The notes beneath the pieces were generated by a model. The model was not told the DNA's origin, ran no database searches, and saw nothing but the letters and a program-made list of their open reading frames with translations. The translations under genes were made by a program, and so were the position numbers. Of a stretch of 64,000 nucleotides of DNA, positions 11,402 through 20,730 are shown piece after piece. Each line of letters begins with the position of its first letter. Positions within the stretch are counted from its first letter, which is position 1. The DNA lies in contig JAMOSB010000007.1 in the NCBI GenBank assembly GCA_027068485.1, forward strand, positions 1 through 64,000. The letters are read 5' to 3'. Source of the stretch: Sulfurovum sp. GTDB taxonomy: Bacteria > Campylobacterota > Campylobacteria > Campylobacterales > Sulfurovaceae.

Positions 11402-12238
11402 ATGGAAAAAAGAGCAAGAGTCTTGATCGATTGTCATGATGCAAAGGGGCTAGTCTATCAGCTCTCTAAGGTCTTTTATGAGAGAGAACTCAATATCGAT
11501 AGCAACCGTGAGTTTGTCGATCAGGAGAATGGTCGCTTCTTTATGCGTACGGTCGTGACGGGACTCTTTGAACAGGCGGAACTCCTCCAAGCCCTCCAAG
11601 AGGTCGCTCCTAAAGAGGCCGATATTAGGGTCATTGTCCCCAAGCCCAAAAAGATCATCTTGATGGCAACTAAGGAGTCTCATGCACTGGGTGATATCCT
11701 TATCCGTCATGCAGATGGGGAGCTTGATGCGACGATTGAGTGTGTGATTGCCAACCACGATACCCTAGAGCATCTGGTGCGTCGGTTTGATATTCCTTTT
11801 TTCCATGTCCCTACAGAGGGGTTGAGTCGAGAGGAGCATGAGAAGCATGTGATGAATCTGATTGATAAGATGGCGTTTGATTATATCGTCCTTGCGAAGT
11901 ATATGCGTATCCTCACCCCTACCTTTGTCGAGGCGTACGCACGCAGGATTATCAATATCCACCACTCCTTTCTCCCTGCGTTTATCGGTGCAAACCCCTA
12001 CAAACAAGCCCACCAAAGAGGGGTCAAAATCATCGGAGCGACGGCACACTTTGTCACCAATGATCTCGATGAGGGACCCATCATCGCCCAAGATGTCATC
12101 CCTGTCAACCACCGCCAAGAGTGGCGAGATATGCAACGAGCAGGACGCGATGTGGAGAAGGTTGTCCTCTCCCGTGCCCTCTCGTATGTCCTCAATGATC
12201 GTGTTTTTGTCAACGGCAATAAGACCATTGTATTTTAG
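11402..12238 (+). CDS. purU: Formyltetrahydrofolate deformylase
   Basis: N-terminal ACT domain and formyltransferase core (NIHHSFLPAFIGANPYKQAHQRGVKIIGATAHFV). Confidence 0.93.
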   Translation: MEKRARVLIDCHDAKGLVYQLSKVFYERELNIDSNREFVDQENGRFFMRTVVTGLFEQAELLQALQEVAPKEADIRVIVPKPKKIILMATKESHALGDILIRHADGELDATIECVIANHDTLEHLVRRFDIPFFHVPTEGLSREEHEKHVMNLIDKMAFDYIVLAKYMRILTPTFVEAYARRIINIHHSFLPAFIGANPYKQAHQRGVKIIGATAHFVTNDLDEGPIIAQDVIPVNHRQEWRDMQRAGRDVEKVVLSRALSYVLNDRVFVNGNKTIVF

Positions 12239-12247
12239 GAGATTATC

Positions 12248-12751
12248 ATGTTTAATATCGTACTCGTAGAGCCAAAAATACCACAAAATACAGGGACAAT
12301 AGGTCGTCTCTGTGTTAACCTCGGTGCTACCCTTCACCTTATCAAGCCAATTGGGTTTGATATCGATGATAAAGCGGTCAAACGGGCGGGACTTGACTAT
12401 TGGCGTAAACTCGACTTGGTCGTGTGGGAGAGCTTTGAGGCGTTTTTGGCGGAGCATCCCATCTCCACACAGACCCATATGGCAACCACCAAAACAGAGC
12501 AACTCTACTTTGATGCCGACTTCAAAAGAGGGGACTATATCCTCTTTGGGTCAGAGACACGCGGGATCGATGAGTCGGTACTACTTGCCCATCCCAAGCA
12601 GTGTATCACCATCCCGATGGGTGGGGAGGGGCGTAGCCTCAATCTTGGGGTGAGTGTGGGGATCGTAGCCTATGAAGCGTTGCGTCAAAACTACACAGGG
12701 TTTGAGAAGATTACGATTGCAAACCAACTCAAGGAGCAAACATGTCACTAG
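12248..12751 (+). CDS. trmL: tRNA (cytidine(34)-2'-O)-methyltransferase (SPOUT)
   Basis: FNIVLVEPKIPQNTGTIGRLC…LGLVKPIGF-type N-term, FGSETRG, IPM…RSLNLGVSVGIV. Confidence 0.93.
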   Translation: MFNIVLVEPKIPQNTGTIGRLCVNLGATLHLIKPIGFDIDDKAVKRAGLDYWRKLDLVVWESFEAFLAEHPISTQTHMATTKTEQLYFDADFKRGDYILFGSETRGIDESVLLAHPKQCITIPMGGEGRSLNLGVSVGIVAYEALRQNYTGFEKITIANQLKEQTCH

Positions 12752-12909
12752 GTGATATCCTCTATATTATCGCGATGGGACTCTTTGGGTGGATGACTTT
12801 TAGTATCATCCGCAACAACTTCCTCTCTAAGTTTGATGAGCTAGAGCGTCGTAAAGATCTCATCGATGAGTATGAAGAGGAGTATACACAGAAGAGAAAA
12901 GCCTCCTAG
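12742..12909 (+). CDS. Small single-TM protein (55 aa), unknown
   Basis: MSLGDILYIIAMGLFGWMTFSIIRNNFLSKFDELERRKDLIDEYEEEYTQKRKAS; overlaps trmL end, GGAG upstream; absent from supplied ORF track. Confidence 0.6.
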   Translation: MSLGDILYIIAMGLFGWMTFSIIRNNFLSKFDELERRKDLIDEYEEEYTQKRKAS

Positions 12910-12993
12910 TATCGCTAGATTGTGGGGTTTTATGATACCTATACTAACTTTTGGATAAAATAACCTATTAATTTTCTCATAGGAATCCAAACA

Positions 12994-15042
12994 ATGACAC
13001 AACCACTACTCATAGAAATCGGTGTAGAGGAGCTTCCTGCTATACCACTACTCAAAATTGTATCAACCATCGAGAAATCATGGCAAACCCTTCTTGAGAC
13101 CTATCAACTCTCATGTGACTTTCGCTTTCTCTATACCCCTAGAAGATTAGTCCTTCAACACCCTGCTATTGCGACCAAACAAGCAGATAGTACGGTGGAG
13201 TTTTTTGGACCTCCTCTAGTCGCTGCACTCAAAGAGGGAGAGCCTACCAAAGCGGCCCTTGGATTTGCCCGTAAGTGTGGGGTACCCTTTGAGGCGTTGG
13301 GACGAGGAGAGAAAAACGGCAAAGAGGTACTCTACTACCAAAAATCCCAACAGGGAAAAGCGACAGAACAACTCCTTCAAGAGATGCTAGAGCAGTGGAT
13401 TAGAGGAATGGCATTTGGTAAGATGATGCGTTGGGGAAGCCGTAGTGATGAGTTTATCCGTCCGATTCGTTGGCTTCAAGTGAGACTTGGGGAGCGGGTG
13501 CTACCTGTAAGCCTCTTTGGGGTTTTGGCGGGTAGCACGACACAGCTCCACCGTATGGTAGGGTATGATGCGGTTGCGGTACCTACGATAGAGCAGTATG
13601 AGGGGATATTGGCAGAGGGGGCGGTGATGCTTGACCCCAAGAGTAGAGAGGCGAAGATCGTAGCGGAGTTTGATCAGCTAGAGGAGGAGCATAGCCTCTT
13701 TATCGAGCGTGATATGGCACTGCTTCGTGAGGTTGTCGCGATTACCGAGAACCCCAAGGCACTGCTTGGCTACTTTGATCCTGCCTTTTTGGAGCTTCCG
13801 CCTGAGGTGATTATCACCTCGATGAAGGAGCATCAGCGGTACTTCCCTGTCTTTCGAGAGGGGCGTATCACCAATCAGTTTGTGGTGGTGAGCAACGCCT
13901 ATACAGAGGACTACAGTAGAGTGGTCGCAGGGAATGAACGCGTCCTTAAACCACGCCTTGCGGATGGACTCTTTTTCTATGAGAATGACCTACGCAATGG
14001 ACTCTCAACCAAAGGGCTGGAGAAGGTACAGTTTATCGATGGGTTAGGAACACTTGCCGATAAGATCACCCGTGAAAAACGCATCGCTATGCGACTCCTT
14101 GGACTCTATATGCAACAAGTAGAGGCTGAAACAGGTCGAGAGAATGCCCAGTTGGAGCAGTTGATGGATCGTGCTGTTGAGCTTGCCAAAGCGGACTTGA
14201 TGAGCGAGATGGTCTATGAGTTTACGGAGCTACAAGGTCTGATGGGCTACTACTACGCCAAAGCCTTAGGGGAAGATCCCTTGGTCTATGAGGCGATACG
14301 AGAGCAGTATATGCCTGTAGGTGAGGGGGCAGAGCTTCCAACCTCTATCTTCTCTGCGATTGTGGCGATGGCTTCAAAGCTCGATACGCTACTAGGACTC
14401 TTCTCTGTAGGGAAGATCCCCACAGGCTCCAAAGACCCCTTTGCGTTGCGTCGTGCGGTCAATGGGATTATTCGTATTGTAACAACACACGACTTGGTCT
14501 TTGATATCGATACGATGATTCTCCTCCTCAAAGAGCCTTATGAGGCGTTTGATACCACACAACTTAGTGACTTTATCATGGAGCGTATCTACAAATCGTT
14601 TGATGCCAATGCCTCTGTCACCTCTGCTGTCCTCGCCTCAGGTGAGCGAGATATCAACGCTATTGCCAAGAAGGTCTTGGCACTCAATACCATCGTCTCT
14701 AGTGAGAGTTTCAAAGAGCAGTTTGCTACCTTTAAGCGGGTTGCCAATATCTCAAAAGATCTCGACCTTCAAGCCTCACTCCCTATCGATACTACCCGCT
14801 TCGAGAGAGAGGAGGAGGTGACACTCTATGATGCCTATGAGAAGGTGATCCATCAGCAGTTTGATAACTACACACAGAACCTCGAAGCACTCTTTGGACT
14901 CAAGCGAGAGCTTGATCGTTACTTTGATGAGGTGATGGTCAATGTAGAGGATGAAGCGATCAAAATCAACCGTCTTCATACGATAGGATCCATCTACCAG
15001 AGCTTTAGAGAGATTGCCGATATCAAAGAGATTACGCTGTAG
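12994..15042 (+). CDS. glyS: Glycyl-tRNA synthetase beta subunit
   Basis: LLIEIGVEELPA…ITSMKEHQRYFPVF…KDPFALRRAVNGIIRI. Confidence 0.95.
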   Translation: MTQPLLIEIGVEELPAIPLLKIVSTIEKSWQTLLETYQLSCDFRFLYTPRRLVLQHPAIATKQADSTVEFFGPPLVAALKEGEPTKAALGFARKCGVPFEALGRGEKNGKEVLYYQKSQQGKATEQLLQEMLEQWIRGMAFGKMMRWGSRSDEFIRPIRWLQVRLGERVLPVSLFGVLAGSTTQLHRMVGYDAVAVPTIEQYEGILAEGAVMLDPKSREAKIVAEFDQLEEEHSLFIERDMALLREVVAITENPKALLGYFDPAFLELPPEVIITSMKEHQRYFPVFREGRITNQFVVVSNAYTEDYSRVVAGNERVLKPRLADGLFFYENDLRNGLSTKGLEKVQFIDGLGTLADKITREKRIAMRLLGLYMQQVEAETGRENAQLEQLMDRAVELAKADLMSEMVYEFTELQGLMGYYYAKALGEDPLVYEAIREQYMPVGEGAELPTSIFSAIVAMASKLDTLLGLFSVGKIPTGSKDPFALRRAVNGIIRIVTTHDLVFDIDTMILLLKEPYEAFDTTQLSDFIMERIYKSFDANASVTSAVLASGERDINAIAKKVLALNTIVSSESFKEQFATFKRVANISKDLDLQASLPIDTTRFEREEEVTLYDAYEKVIHQQFDNYTQNLEALFGLKRELDRYFDEVMVNVEDEAIKINRLHTIGSIYQSFREIADIKEITL

Positions 15043-15048
15043 TTTCAG

Positions 15049-16173
15049 ATGGCACAACTCTACGATACCCTTATTATCGGGGCAGGGATAGCAGGGTGTT
15101 GTAGTGCGTATGCGTTGCAACAAAAGGGGCAAAAGGTACTACTTCTTGATCGTAGCTCTGTACCTGCGAGTGGGGGGAGTGGTGCAGCGGGGGCGTTTGT
15201 CTCACCCAAGATAGGCAAAGGCTCCCCCCTTCAATCCCTCACGACTGAGGCATTTCACTTCTCCAAAGCCTTCTATCTGCGTCACTTCCCTGACTACTTT
15301 GACCAAACGGGTGTCGTGCGTATCCCCAAAGATGAAGCCGATGCTCAGAAGTTTGCCACCTATGAACCCCACAACAATGCCAGCTACCAACGCCTCAGTG
15401 CCTCGGAGCTATCCCAGTTTGGGATCAGGGAGAGTGAAGAGAGCTTCTACTTTGAGGAGGCGGGGGTCTGTGATGCTCCCGCACTCTGTGAGGCGATACT
15501 CAAGCAGGTACCTCACGCACAGCATACTGTAGAGGGGTTGGTCTATGAGGCGGGGGTTTGGGTCGTAGGGGAGTATCGTGCCAAGGCGGTCGTCCTTGCT
15601 ACAGGGTACCAAAACCAGCTAGTCGATATGCGATATATGGGGGTGAAAGGGACTTGGGGAAGTCGAGGGGACTACTACAGTCGCCTAGCCCTAACAGTGA
15701 GTATGCACAAACGCATCTCTATCTCAGCCAACCAAGAGGGGGTCATCAAGCTAGGGGCGACCCATGTGAAGTCCCCCACTCCCTGCCAAGTGTGTGATGG
15801 TCATCCCCTTAAGAGCCTAGAGGAGCAGGCGAGTAGGATGGTTGATACCCGAGACTTTACGCTCAAAGAGACCTTCTGTGGGATGCGTGCAGGATCCAAA
15901 GACTACTTCCCTCTGGTTGGGCGGGTGATTGATGTCGCGTGGATGTTAGAGCAGTACCCCACCATCACACGCGGTGCCAAACCCCCACTACACTACCACC
16001 CCAATCTTTTTGTCTGTAATGGTGTAGGGGGGAGAGGCTTTGTCTTTGCTCCATGGATGGCAGAGGAGTTGTCTGAGCTGATTGTCAAGCAAGAGAGCGT
16101 AGATCCCCGTGTCAATCCCGATAGACTCTTTTTGAAGTGGTGTCGTAAGAGTACGGAGTTGGTGAGGGAATAG
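15049..16173 (+). CDS. FAD-dependent oxidoreductase, MnmC C-terminal-domain-like
   Basis: DTLIIGAGIAGCCSAYALQQKGQKVLLLDR, ASGGSGAAGAFVSPKIGKGSPLQSLTTEAF; no N-terminal methyltransferase domain. Confidence 0.75.
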   Translation: MAQLYDTLIIGAGIAGCCSAYALQQKGQKVLLLDRSSVPASGGSGAAGAFVSPKIGKGSPLQSLTTEAFHFSKAFYLRHFPDYFDQTGVVRIPKDEADAQKFATYEPHNNASYQRLSASELSQFGIRESEESFYFEEAGVCDAPALCEAILKQVPHAQHTVEGLVYEAGVWVVGEYRAKAVVLATGYQNQLVDMRYMGVKGTWGSRGDYYSRLALTVSMHKRISISANQEGVIKLGATHVKSPTPCQVCDGHPLKSLEEQASRMVDTRDFTLKETFCGMRAGSKDYFPLVGRVIDVAWMLEQYPTITRGAKPPLHYHPNLFVCNGVGGRGFVFAPWMAEELSELIVKQESVDPRVNPDRLFLKWCRKSTELVRE

Positions 16174-16190
16174 CCCCTATCCCAACACGA

Positions 16191-16958
16191 TTAAGCCTCC
16201 GCTACACCCCGCTCCCATATCTCCCACGCGGGGGTCTCTTGGAGTGGGGGGAAGCCGTGTAGGATCTCTTGGGGTTGGAACTTGGGCTTATAGGCAAATG
16301 CCTTGCACCCTTCAACCCAGTAGCCGAGGTAGATCCAGGGGAGTTGGAGGGTTTTGGCTAGCTCTATCTGATAGAGGAGTGAGTAGGTGCCAAGGGAGTG
16401 GCGGGCGTAGTCGGGATCGTAGAAGAAGTAGATAGAGCTGATCCCATCATCGAGGATATCGATGAGGTCGACACCGATAAGCTTACCCTCATCAAGGTAG
16501 AGTACCTCTTTGCCAAACTCTCCTGCCCCATCGACGAAGTTCTCATGGTATTCGCGTTGGGTGATATTGCGGTGGCTCCACGCATCTTTGTCTTGTTTGA
16601 AGGCGTGGTATTTGTTGTAGAGGTCGATATGGGGTTGGGTGAGGGTCGGCTCTTGGACGATGATCTGCGTGGCTCTATTGCGTTTGATAGCTTTTTTTTG
16701 GGATTTGGTATAGGTGTAGGCATTGACATCGATGCGGATACTCTTGCACGCATCACACCCTTGACAGACAGGATGGAAGAAGTATTTCCCAAAACGCCTC
16801 CATCCCCGTGCTATCACCGCCGTCACAAAGTGTTTATGGGCTTTGGGAACATACTTGTAGTGCATGCGTACTTGACGCTCAGGGAGATAAGCACAGTCAT
16901 AATCTAGCATGGAAAAATCGGTAGAAGAGGGATTAAGGAGGTCTATTTTGTCGTTCAT
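16191..16958 (-). CDS. bpt: Aspartate/glutamate leucyltransferase (leucyl/arginyl-tRNA--protein transferase)
   Basis: CAYLPERQVRMHYK…GWRRFGKYFFHPVCQGCDACKSIRIDV…YLGYWVEGCKAFAYKPKFQP. Confidence 0.9.
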   Translation of the reverse strand: MNDKIDLLNPSSTDFSMLDYDCAYLPERQVRMHYKYVPKAHKHFVTAVIARGWRRFGKYFFHPVCQGCDACKSIRIDVNAYTYTKSQKKAIKRNRATQIIVQEPTLTQPHIDLYNKYHAFKQDKDAWSHRNITQREYHENFVDGAGEFGKEVLYLDEGKLIGVDLIDILDDGISSIYFFYDPDYARHSLGTYSLLYQIELAKTLQLPWIYLGYWVEGCKAFAYKPKFQPQEILHGFPPLQETPAWEIWERGVAEA

Positions 16959-16990
16959 AACCGTGATTATACCAAAAGTAGTGTAAAATT

Positions 16991-17722
16991 GTGACAAAAA
17001 AGTCTCTTATTATGTTTCTCTATCAGCCGACTACGGGCTACTGCTACAACAGTGACTCGATCTTTCTCTACCGTTTTATCGCCTCGTTTAGACCTAGAGG
17101 AAGCCTGCTCGATGTGGGGTGTGGTGTGGGGATCCTCTCTCTGCTTGTGACGCGTGATTTTCAGACTGAGACGGTGATTATCGATAAGCAGGAGTCTATG
17201 CTCCGCTACGCACAGCACAACTTCACGCTCAATGGACTTCATGTCACTGCATATCTAGGGGATTTTGTAGCGATGGAGGAGGGGGAGCGGTTTGATACGA
17301 TTATCTCCAATCCGCCTTTTTATGATAGTGCGGTACAGCAGAGTAGCAACACCCATCTCAATATCGCCCGTTACGCACACCATCTGCCTATCGATGGACT
17401 GATACGCAAAGTCAAACGCCTCATCAAGCCACGGGGGCGTTTCATCTTCTGTTATGATGCCAAGCAGATTGACCGTCTGCTCTTCACTCTTAAGACGCAT
17501 GGACTCAACCCTGAGACGATACAGTTTGTCCACCCTAAGCTCGATAGAGAGGCGAAGCTGGTGATGATTGCTACACGCAACAACTCCAAGTCGATGACAC
17601 AGATTTTGCCTCCACTTGTGGTCTTTGATGAGGAGAGTTGCTACCGTGAGGTGGCACAAGAGGCGTTTGAGAGAGCCAATACCTATAGTATCAAGGGAGA
17701 TTTAGTATCATGCAACCACTAA
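16991..17722 (+). CDS. tRNA1(Val) (adenine-N6)-methyltransferase-like
   Basis: Class I MTase motif DVGCGVGIL and NPPF motif. Confidence 0.8.
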   Translation: MTKKSLIMFLYQPTTGYCYNSDSIFLYRFIASFRPRGSLLDVGCGVGILSLLVTRDFQTETVIIDKQESMLRYAQHNFTLNGLHVTAYLGDFVAMEEGERFDTIISNPPFYDSAVQQSSNTHLNIARYAHHLPIDGLIRKVKRLIKPRGRFIFCYDAKQIDRLLFTLKTHGLNPETIQFVHPKLDREAKLVMIATRNNSKSMTQILPPLVVFDEESCYREVAQEAFERANTYSIKGDLVSCNH

Positions 17723-18084
17723 GCCATGAGCAGTATAGTTATCAGTTTGACCCCAGTGCCTGTGAGGCGTGTGGTGGGGCGTGTTGTACGGGAGAGAGTG
17801 GCTATATCTGGGCAACTTATGCGGAGATAGAGCAGATGGCGGAGTTTGTCAACCTCTCGGTGGAGGTGTTTGCCTCTACTTATCTGCGTCGTGTCAAACA
17901 CCGCTTCTCACTCATAGAGAAACAACTCTCAGAGGAGAACTTCGCGTGTATCTTTTTTGATGAGACGATGCAACGGTGTGGTATCTACCCTGTACGACCA
18001 CGGCAGTGCCGTACCTTTCCTTTTTGGGAGCAGTTTAAGCAGGATGAAGCAGAAGTGAGAGCAGAGTGTCCTGGTATCGTGTAG
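17710..18084 (+). CDS. YkgJ family cysteine-cluster protein
   Basis: CEACGGACCTGESGYIW…CIFFDETMQRCGIYPVRPRQCRTFPFW. Confidence 0.85.
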   Translation: MQPLSHEQYSYQFDPSACEACGGACCTGESGYIWATYAEIEQMAEFVNLSVEVFASTYLRRVKHRFSLIEKQLSEENFACIFFDETMQRCGIYPVRPRQCRTFPFWEQFKQDEAEVRAECPGIV

Positions 18085-19310
18085 CACGACTCATCTTCCT
18101 CTTATGGCTAGGGAGTCCTTTAGGGCTTGTAGCACAAGAGATCGATGAGAACCGTCTGATCATTGAGGGGGTCTTCTATGAGGAGCATCACGACTTTGAG
18201 CTGAGTCGTCTCTCTTATGCCACACTCTATGATAGGACATCGGCACGGGTCTATCTCTTTCGGGAGGTGACGGTATCGATCTTGGGTAAGACCCATCTCC
18301 AAGAGAGTATCCAACGCCTCACCCTCTGGGCATCCCATCACCCTGATAGCCTAGAGACACCGCGTCTGCTGATACCACTCTACCTTAGCACACAACAGTT
18401 GGATGAGGCAAAAGCAGAGGCGAAGTGGCTCCTTGGACGCTCAAAACAGGTGATTGATCTGGAACTCGCCTCCAACCCTTTTTTGTATGCGGGGGAGTTT
18501 ACTCAGGCGTTGAAGCTACTAGAGCGTATCTATACTCAGACCTCCAATGAGAAGATCTTGTTGCGTATGGCGACGATTATGGAGGAGTTTACGCAGGAGC
18601 AGGAGCGTGCGATTAGGCTTCTTGAGACCCATCGCTTGATGAACTATGCGAGTGATGAACTCTACACACGGCTTCTACGGCTCTATGCCAAGGTCAACAG
18701 TGCGGAGGGGCTACTGCGGATCTATACGGTACTCTATGAGGAGCGTCATGCCACGCAGTATCTCACCAAGATACTCGATGTCTACGCCTATCAAAAAGAT
18801 ATAAGTGGTGCGATCGCTTTTTTGGAGAAGCACCAAGTCGCGAAGCGTACCCTCTACCAACTCTACAAACGCCAACGGCTCTTTGATAAAGCCTATGCTC
18901 TGATCGATGAACTCTATGCAGAGGAGGGGGATGCGCGGTGGATTGCGGAGAAGGGGATTTTGCTCTTTGAGAAGGCAGAGGATAAAGCGTCCTATGCACT
19001 CATTAGGCAGGTACTCTTCTACTTTGAGAAGGCGATCGGGTTGGGAGTGGATGATAGTGTCTATCTCAACTACTACGGCTACACCCTTATTGATCGTGAG
19101 ATTGATATCCCTAAGGGGATTGCCATCTTGCAGGATGCCCTTCGCCAACAACCCGAAAACACCTACTACCTCGACTCTTTAGCATGGGGATACTACAAGA
19201 CCAAGCAGTGTCAAAAAGCCTATGAGCTGATGGAGCGTGTGGTAGCAGAAGAGGGGACAGATCAGCCAGAGATCCTCAACCATTGGGATGCCATCCAAAA
19301 GTGTAAATAA
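18066..19310 (+). CDS. TPR-like repeat protein with N-terminal hydrophobic signal
   Basis: Hydrophobic N-terminus, helical repeats throughout, C-terminal TPR-like AYELMERVVAEE. Confidence 0.65.
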   Translation: MSWYRVARLIFLLWLGSPLGLVAQEIDENRLIIEGVFYEEHHDFELSRLSYATLYDRTSARVYLFREVTVSILGKTHLQESIQRLTLWASHHPDSLETPRLLIPLYLSTQQLDEAKAEAKWLLGRSKQVIDLELASNPFLYAGEFTQALKLLERIYTQTSNEKILLRMATIMEEFTQEQERAIRLLETHRLMNYASDELYTRLLRLYAKVNSAEGLLRIYTVLYEERHATQYLTKILDVYAYQKDISGAIAFLEKHQVAKRTLYQLYKRQRLFDKAYALIDELYAEEGDARWIAEKGILLFEKAEDKASYALIRQVLFYFEKAIGLGVDDSVYLNYYGYTLIDREIDIPKGIAILQDALRQQPENTYYLDSLAWGYYKTKQCQKAYELMERVVAEEGTDQPEILNHWDAIQKCK

Positions 19311-19349
19311 GCTATAATACGCAAAAATCACCCAGAAGAGGTAGCGTGT

Positions 19350-20144
19350 ATGGCACAGATATTAGATGAGATTATTAAAAAAACCAAAGCAGATTTAGAG
19401 CGACGCAAAGTAGAGTATCCTATGGAGTGGTTGGGGCGTTCACTGGCGTTTAACCCCTTTGTCCCCAAAGATGTTCTTACCGCACTGCGTGCGACCGAGG
19501 AGAATCCTTACCGTATCATCGCTGAGGTCAAGAAAGCGAGTCCGAGTAAGGGGGTGATTCGAGAGGATTTTGATCCTGTGGTGATTGCCCAAGCGTATGA
19601 GAAGGGGGGAGCGGATTCGCTCTCTATCCTTACGGAGCCACACTTCTTCCAAGGGGACAAAGAGTATTTAGGGATGGTGCGTCGCTATGTGAGTATCCCA
19701 CTCCTACGCAAAGATTTTATCATCGATAAGTATCAGCTCGTAGAGGCGTTGGCATTTGGGGCGGACTATGTCCTCTTGATCGCCAAAGCCCTCAGCCGTA
19801 AAGAACTTAAAGAACTCTACAACTACGCCCTACACCTTGGGCTAGAGGTACTCGTAGAGGTACACGACAAGGCAGATCTAATCAAAGCGACCTTTGCAGG
19901 AGCGACAATCATTGGGATCAACCACCGTAACCTTGAGACCTTTGAGATGGATATGCGTCTAACGGAGAAGCTTATCCCACTTATCCCCAATGGGAAGATT
20001 ATCGTCGCGGAGTCAGGTATCAATGACCATGAGACGGTCGTAGAACTCTCCAAGATGGGAGCAGATGCTTTCTTGGTGGGGGAACACTTCATGCGTCAAG
20101 ACGATATCACCCAAGCGATCAAAGTGGTGAAGTATGGTGCGTAG
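19350..20144 (+). CDS. trpC: Indole-3-glycerol phosphate synthase
   Basis: [19 protein letters not shown]…LRKDFIID…IGINHRNL…VAESGI. Confidence 0.95.
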   Translation: MAQILDEIIKKTKADLERRKVEYPMEWLGRSLAFNPFVPKDVLTALRATEENPYRIIAEVKKASPSKGVIREDFDPVVIAQAYEKGGADSLSILTEPHFFQGDKEYLGMVRRYVSIPLLRKDFIIDKYQLVEALAFGADYVLLIAKALSRKELKELYNYALHLGLEVLVEVHDKADLIKATFAGATIIGINHRNLETFEMDMRLTEKLIPLIPNGKIIVAESGINDHETVVELSKMGADAFLVGEHFMRQDDITQAIKVVKYGA

Positions 20145-20168
20145 GGGTGACCCCTTCGGTGTGAGGGA

Positions 20169-20612
20169 TTAAATGAGGAGCTGTTTGACCATCTGGTTGA
20201 TACGCCCACCATCAGCACGACTTCCTGCTTTGCTCTTTGCCATACCCATCACTTTGCCCATATCTTTCATCCCCTCAGCACCGACTGTGGTGATGACCTC
20301 TTGGAGTAGTGTTTTGAGTGCTTCATCGCTGAGTGGCTCAGGGAGATAGGATTTGACGATGGCGATCTCTGCCTCCTCTTTGGTGACGAGATCGTTACGC
20401 CCTGCTTGAGCGAATTGTGCTTTGGCATCTTCTCGTTGTTTGAGGTACTTTGAGAGGATCGCTTCGACATCACTATCGCTTACATCGCGTCGCTCATCGA
20501 CCTCAATCTGCTTGATACTCGCTTGGATATTGCGAAGGGTATCTCGTTTGAGTATCTCTTTGGCACGCATGGCATCTTTGATGTCACTTTTTATCTGCTC
20601 TTTTAGGTTCAT
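20169..20612 (-). CDS. GatB/YqeY domain-containing protein
   Basis: MNLKEQIKSDIKDAMRAKEILKRDTLRNIQASIKQIEVDER…EEAEIAIVKSYLPEPLS. Confidence 0.9.
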   Translation of the reverse strand: MNLKEQIKSDIKDAMRAKEILKRDTLRNIQASIKQIEVDERRDVSDSDVEAILSKYLKQREDAKAQFAQAGRNDLVTKEEAEIAIVKSYLPEPLSDEALKTLLQEVITTVGAEGMKDMGKVMGMAKSKAGSRADGGRINQMVKQLLI

Positions 20613-20730
20613 AAGAGTCTCCTTTTTGTCTAGTTGACGCGATTATACTGTAAACCTTGTAGCGTTATACTGAACCTTCCAAAAAGTTAAGCTAGGATAA
20701 AATATATAACTACTATTTATAAGGTCTATT

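Noticed and set aside
11765-12502. 245-aa minus-strand ORF
   Set aside because: Antisense to purU and trmL, no family resemblance.
15049-16173. Split or broken MnmC
   Set aside because: The standalone FAD-domain form reads as intact, with no remnant methyltransferase domain beside it.
16398-16907. 169-aa plus-strand ORF
   Set aside because: Antisense to bpt, no recognisable domain.
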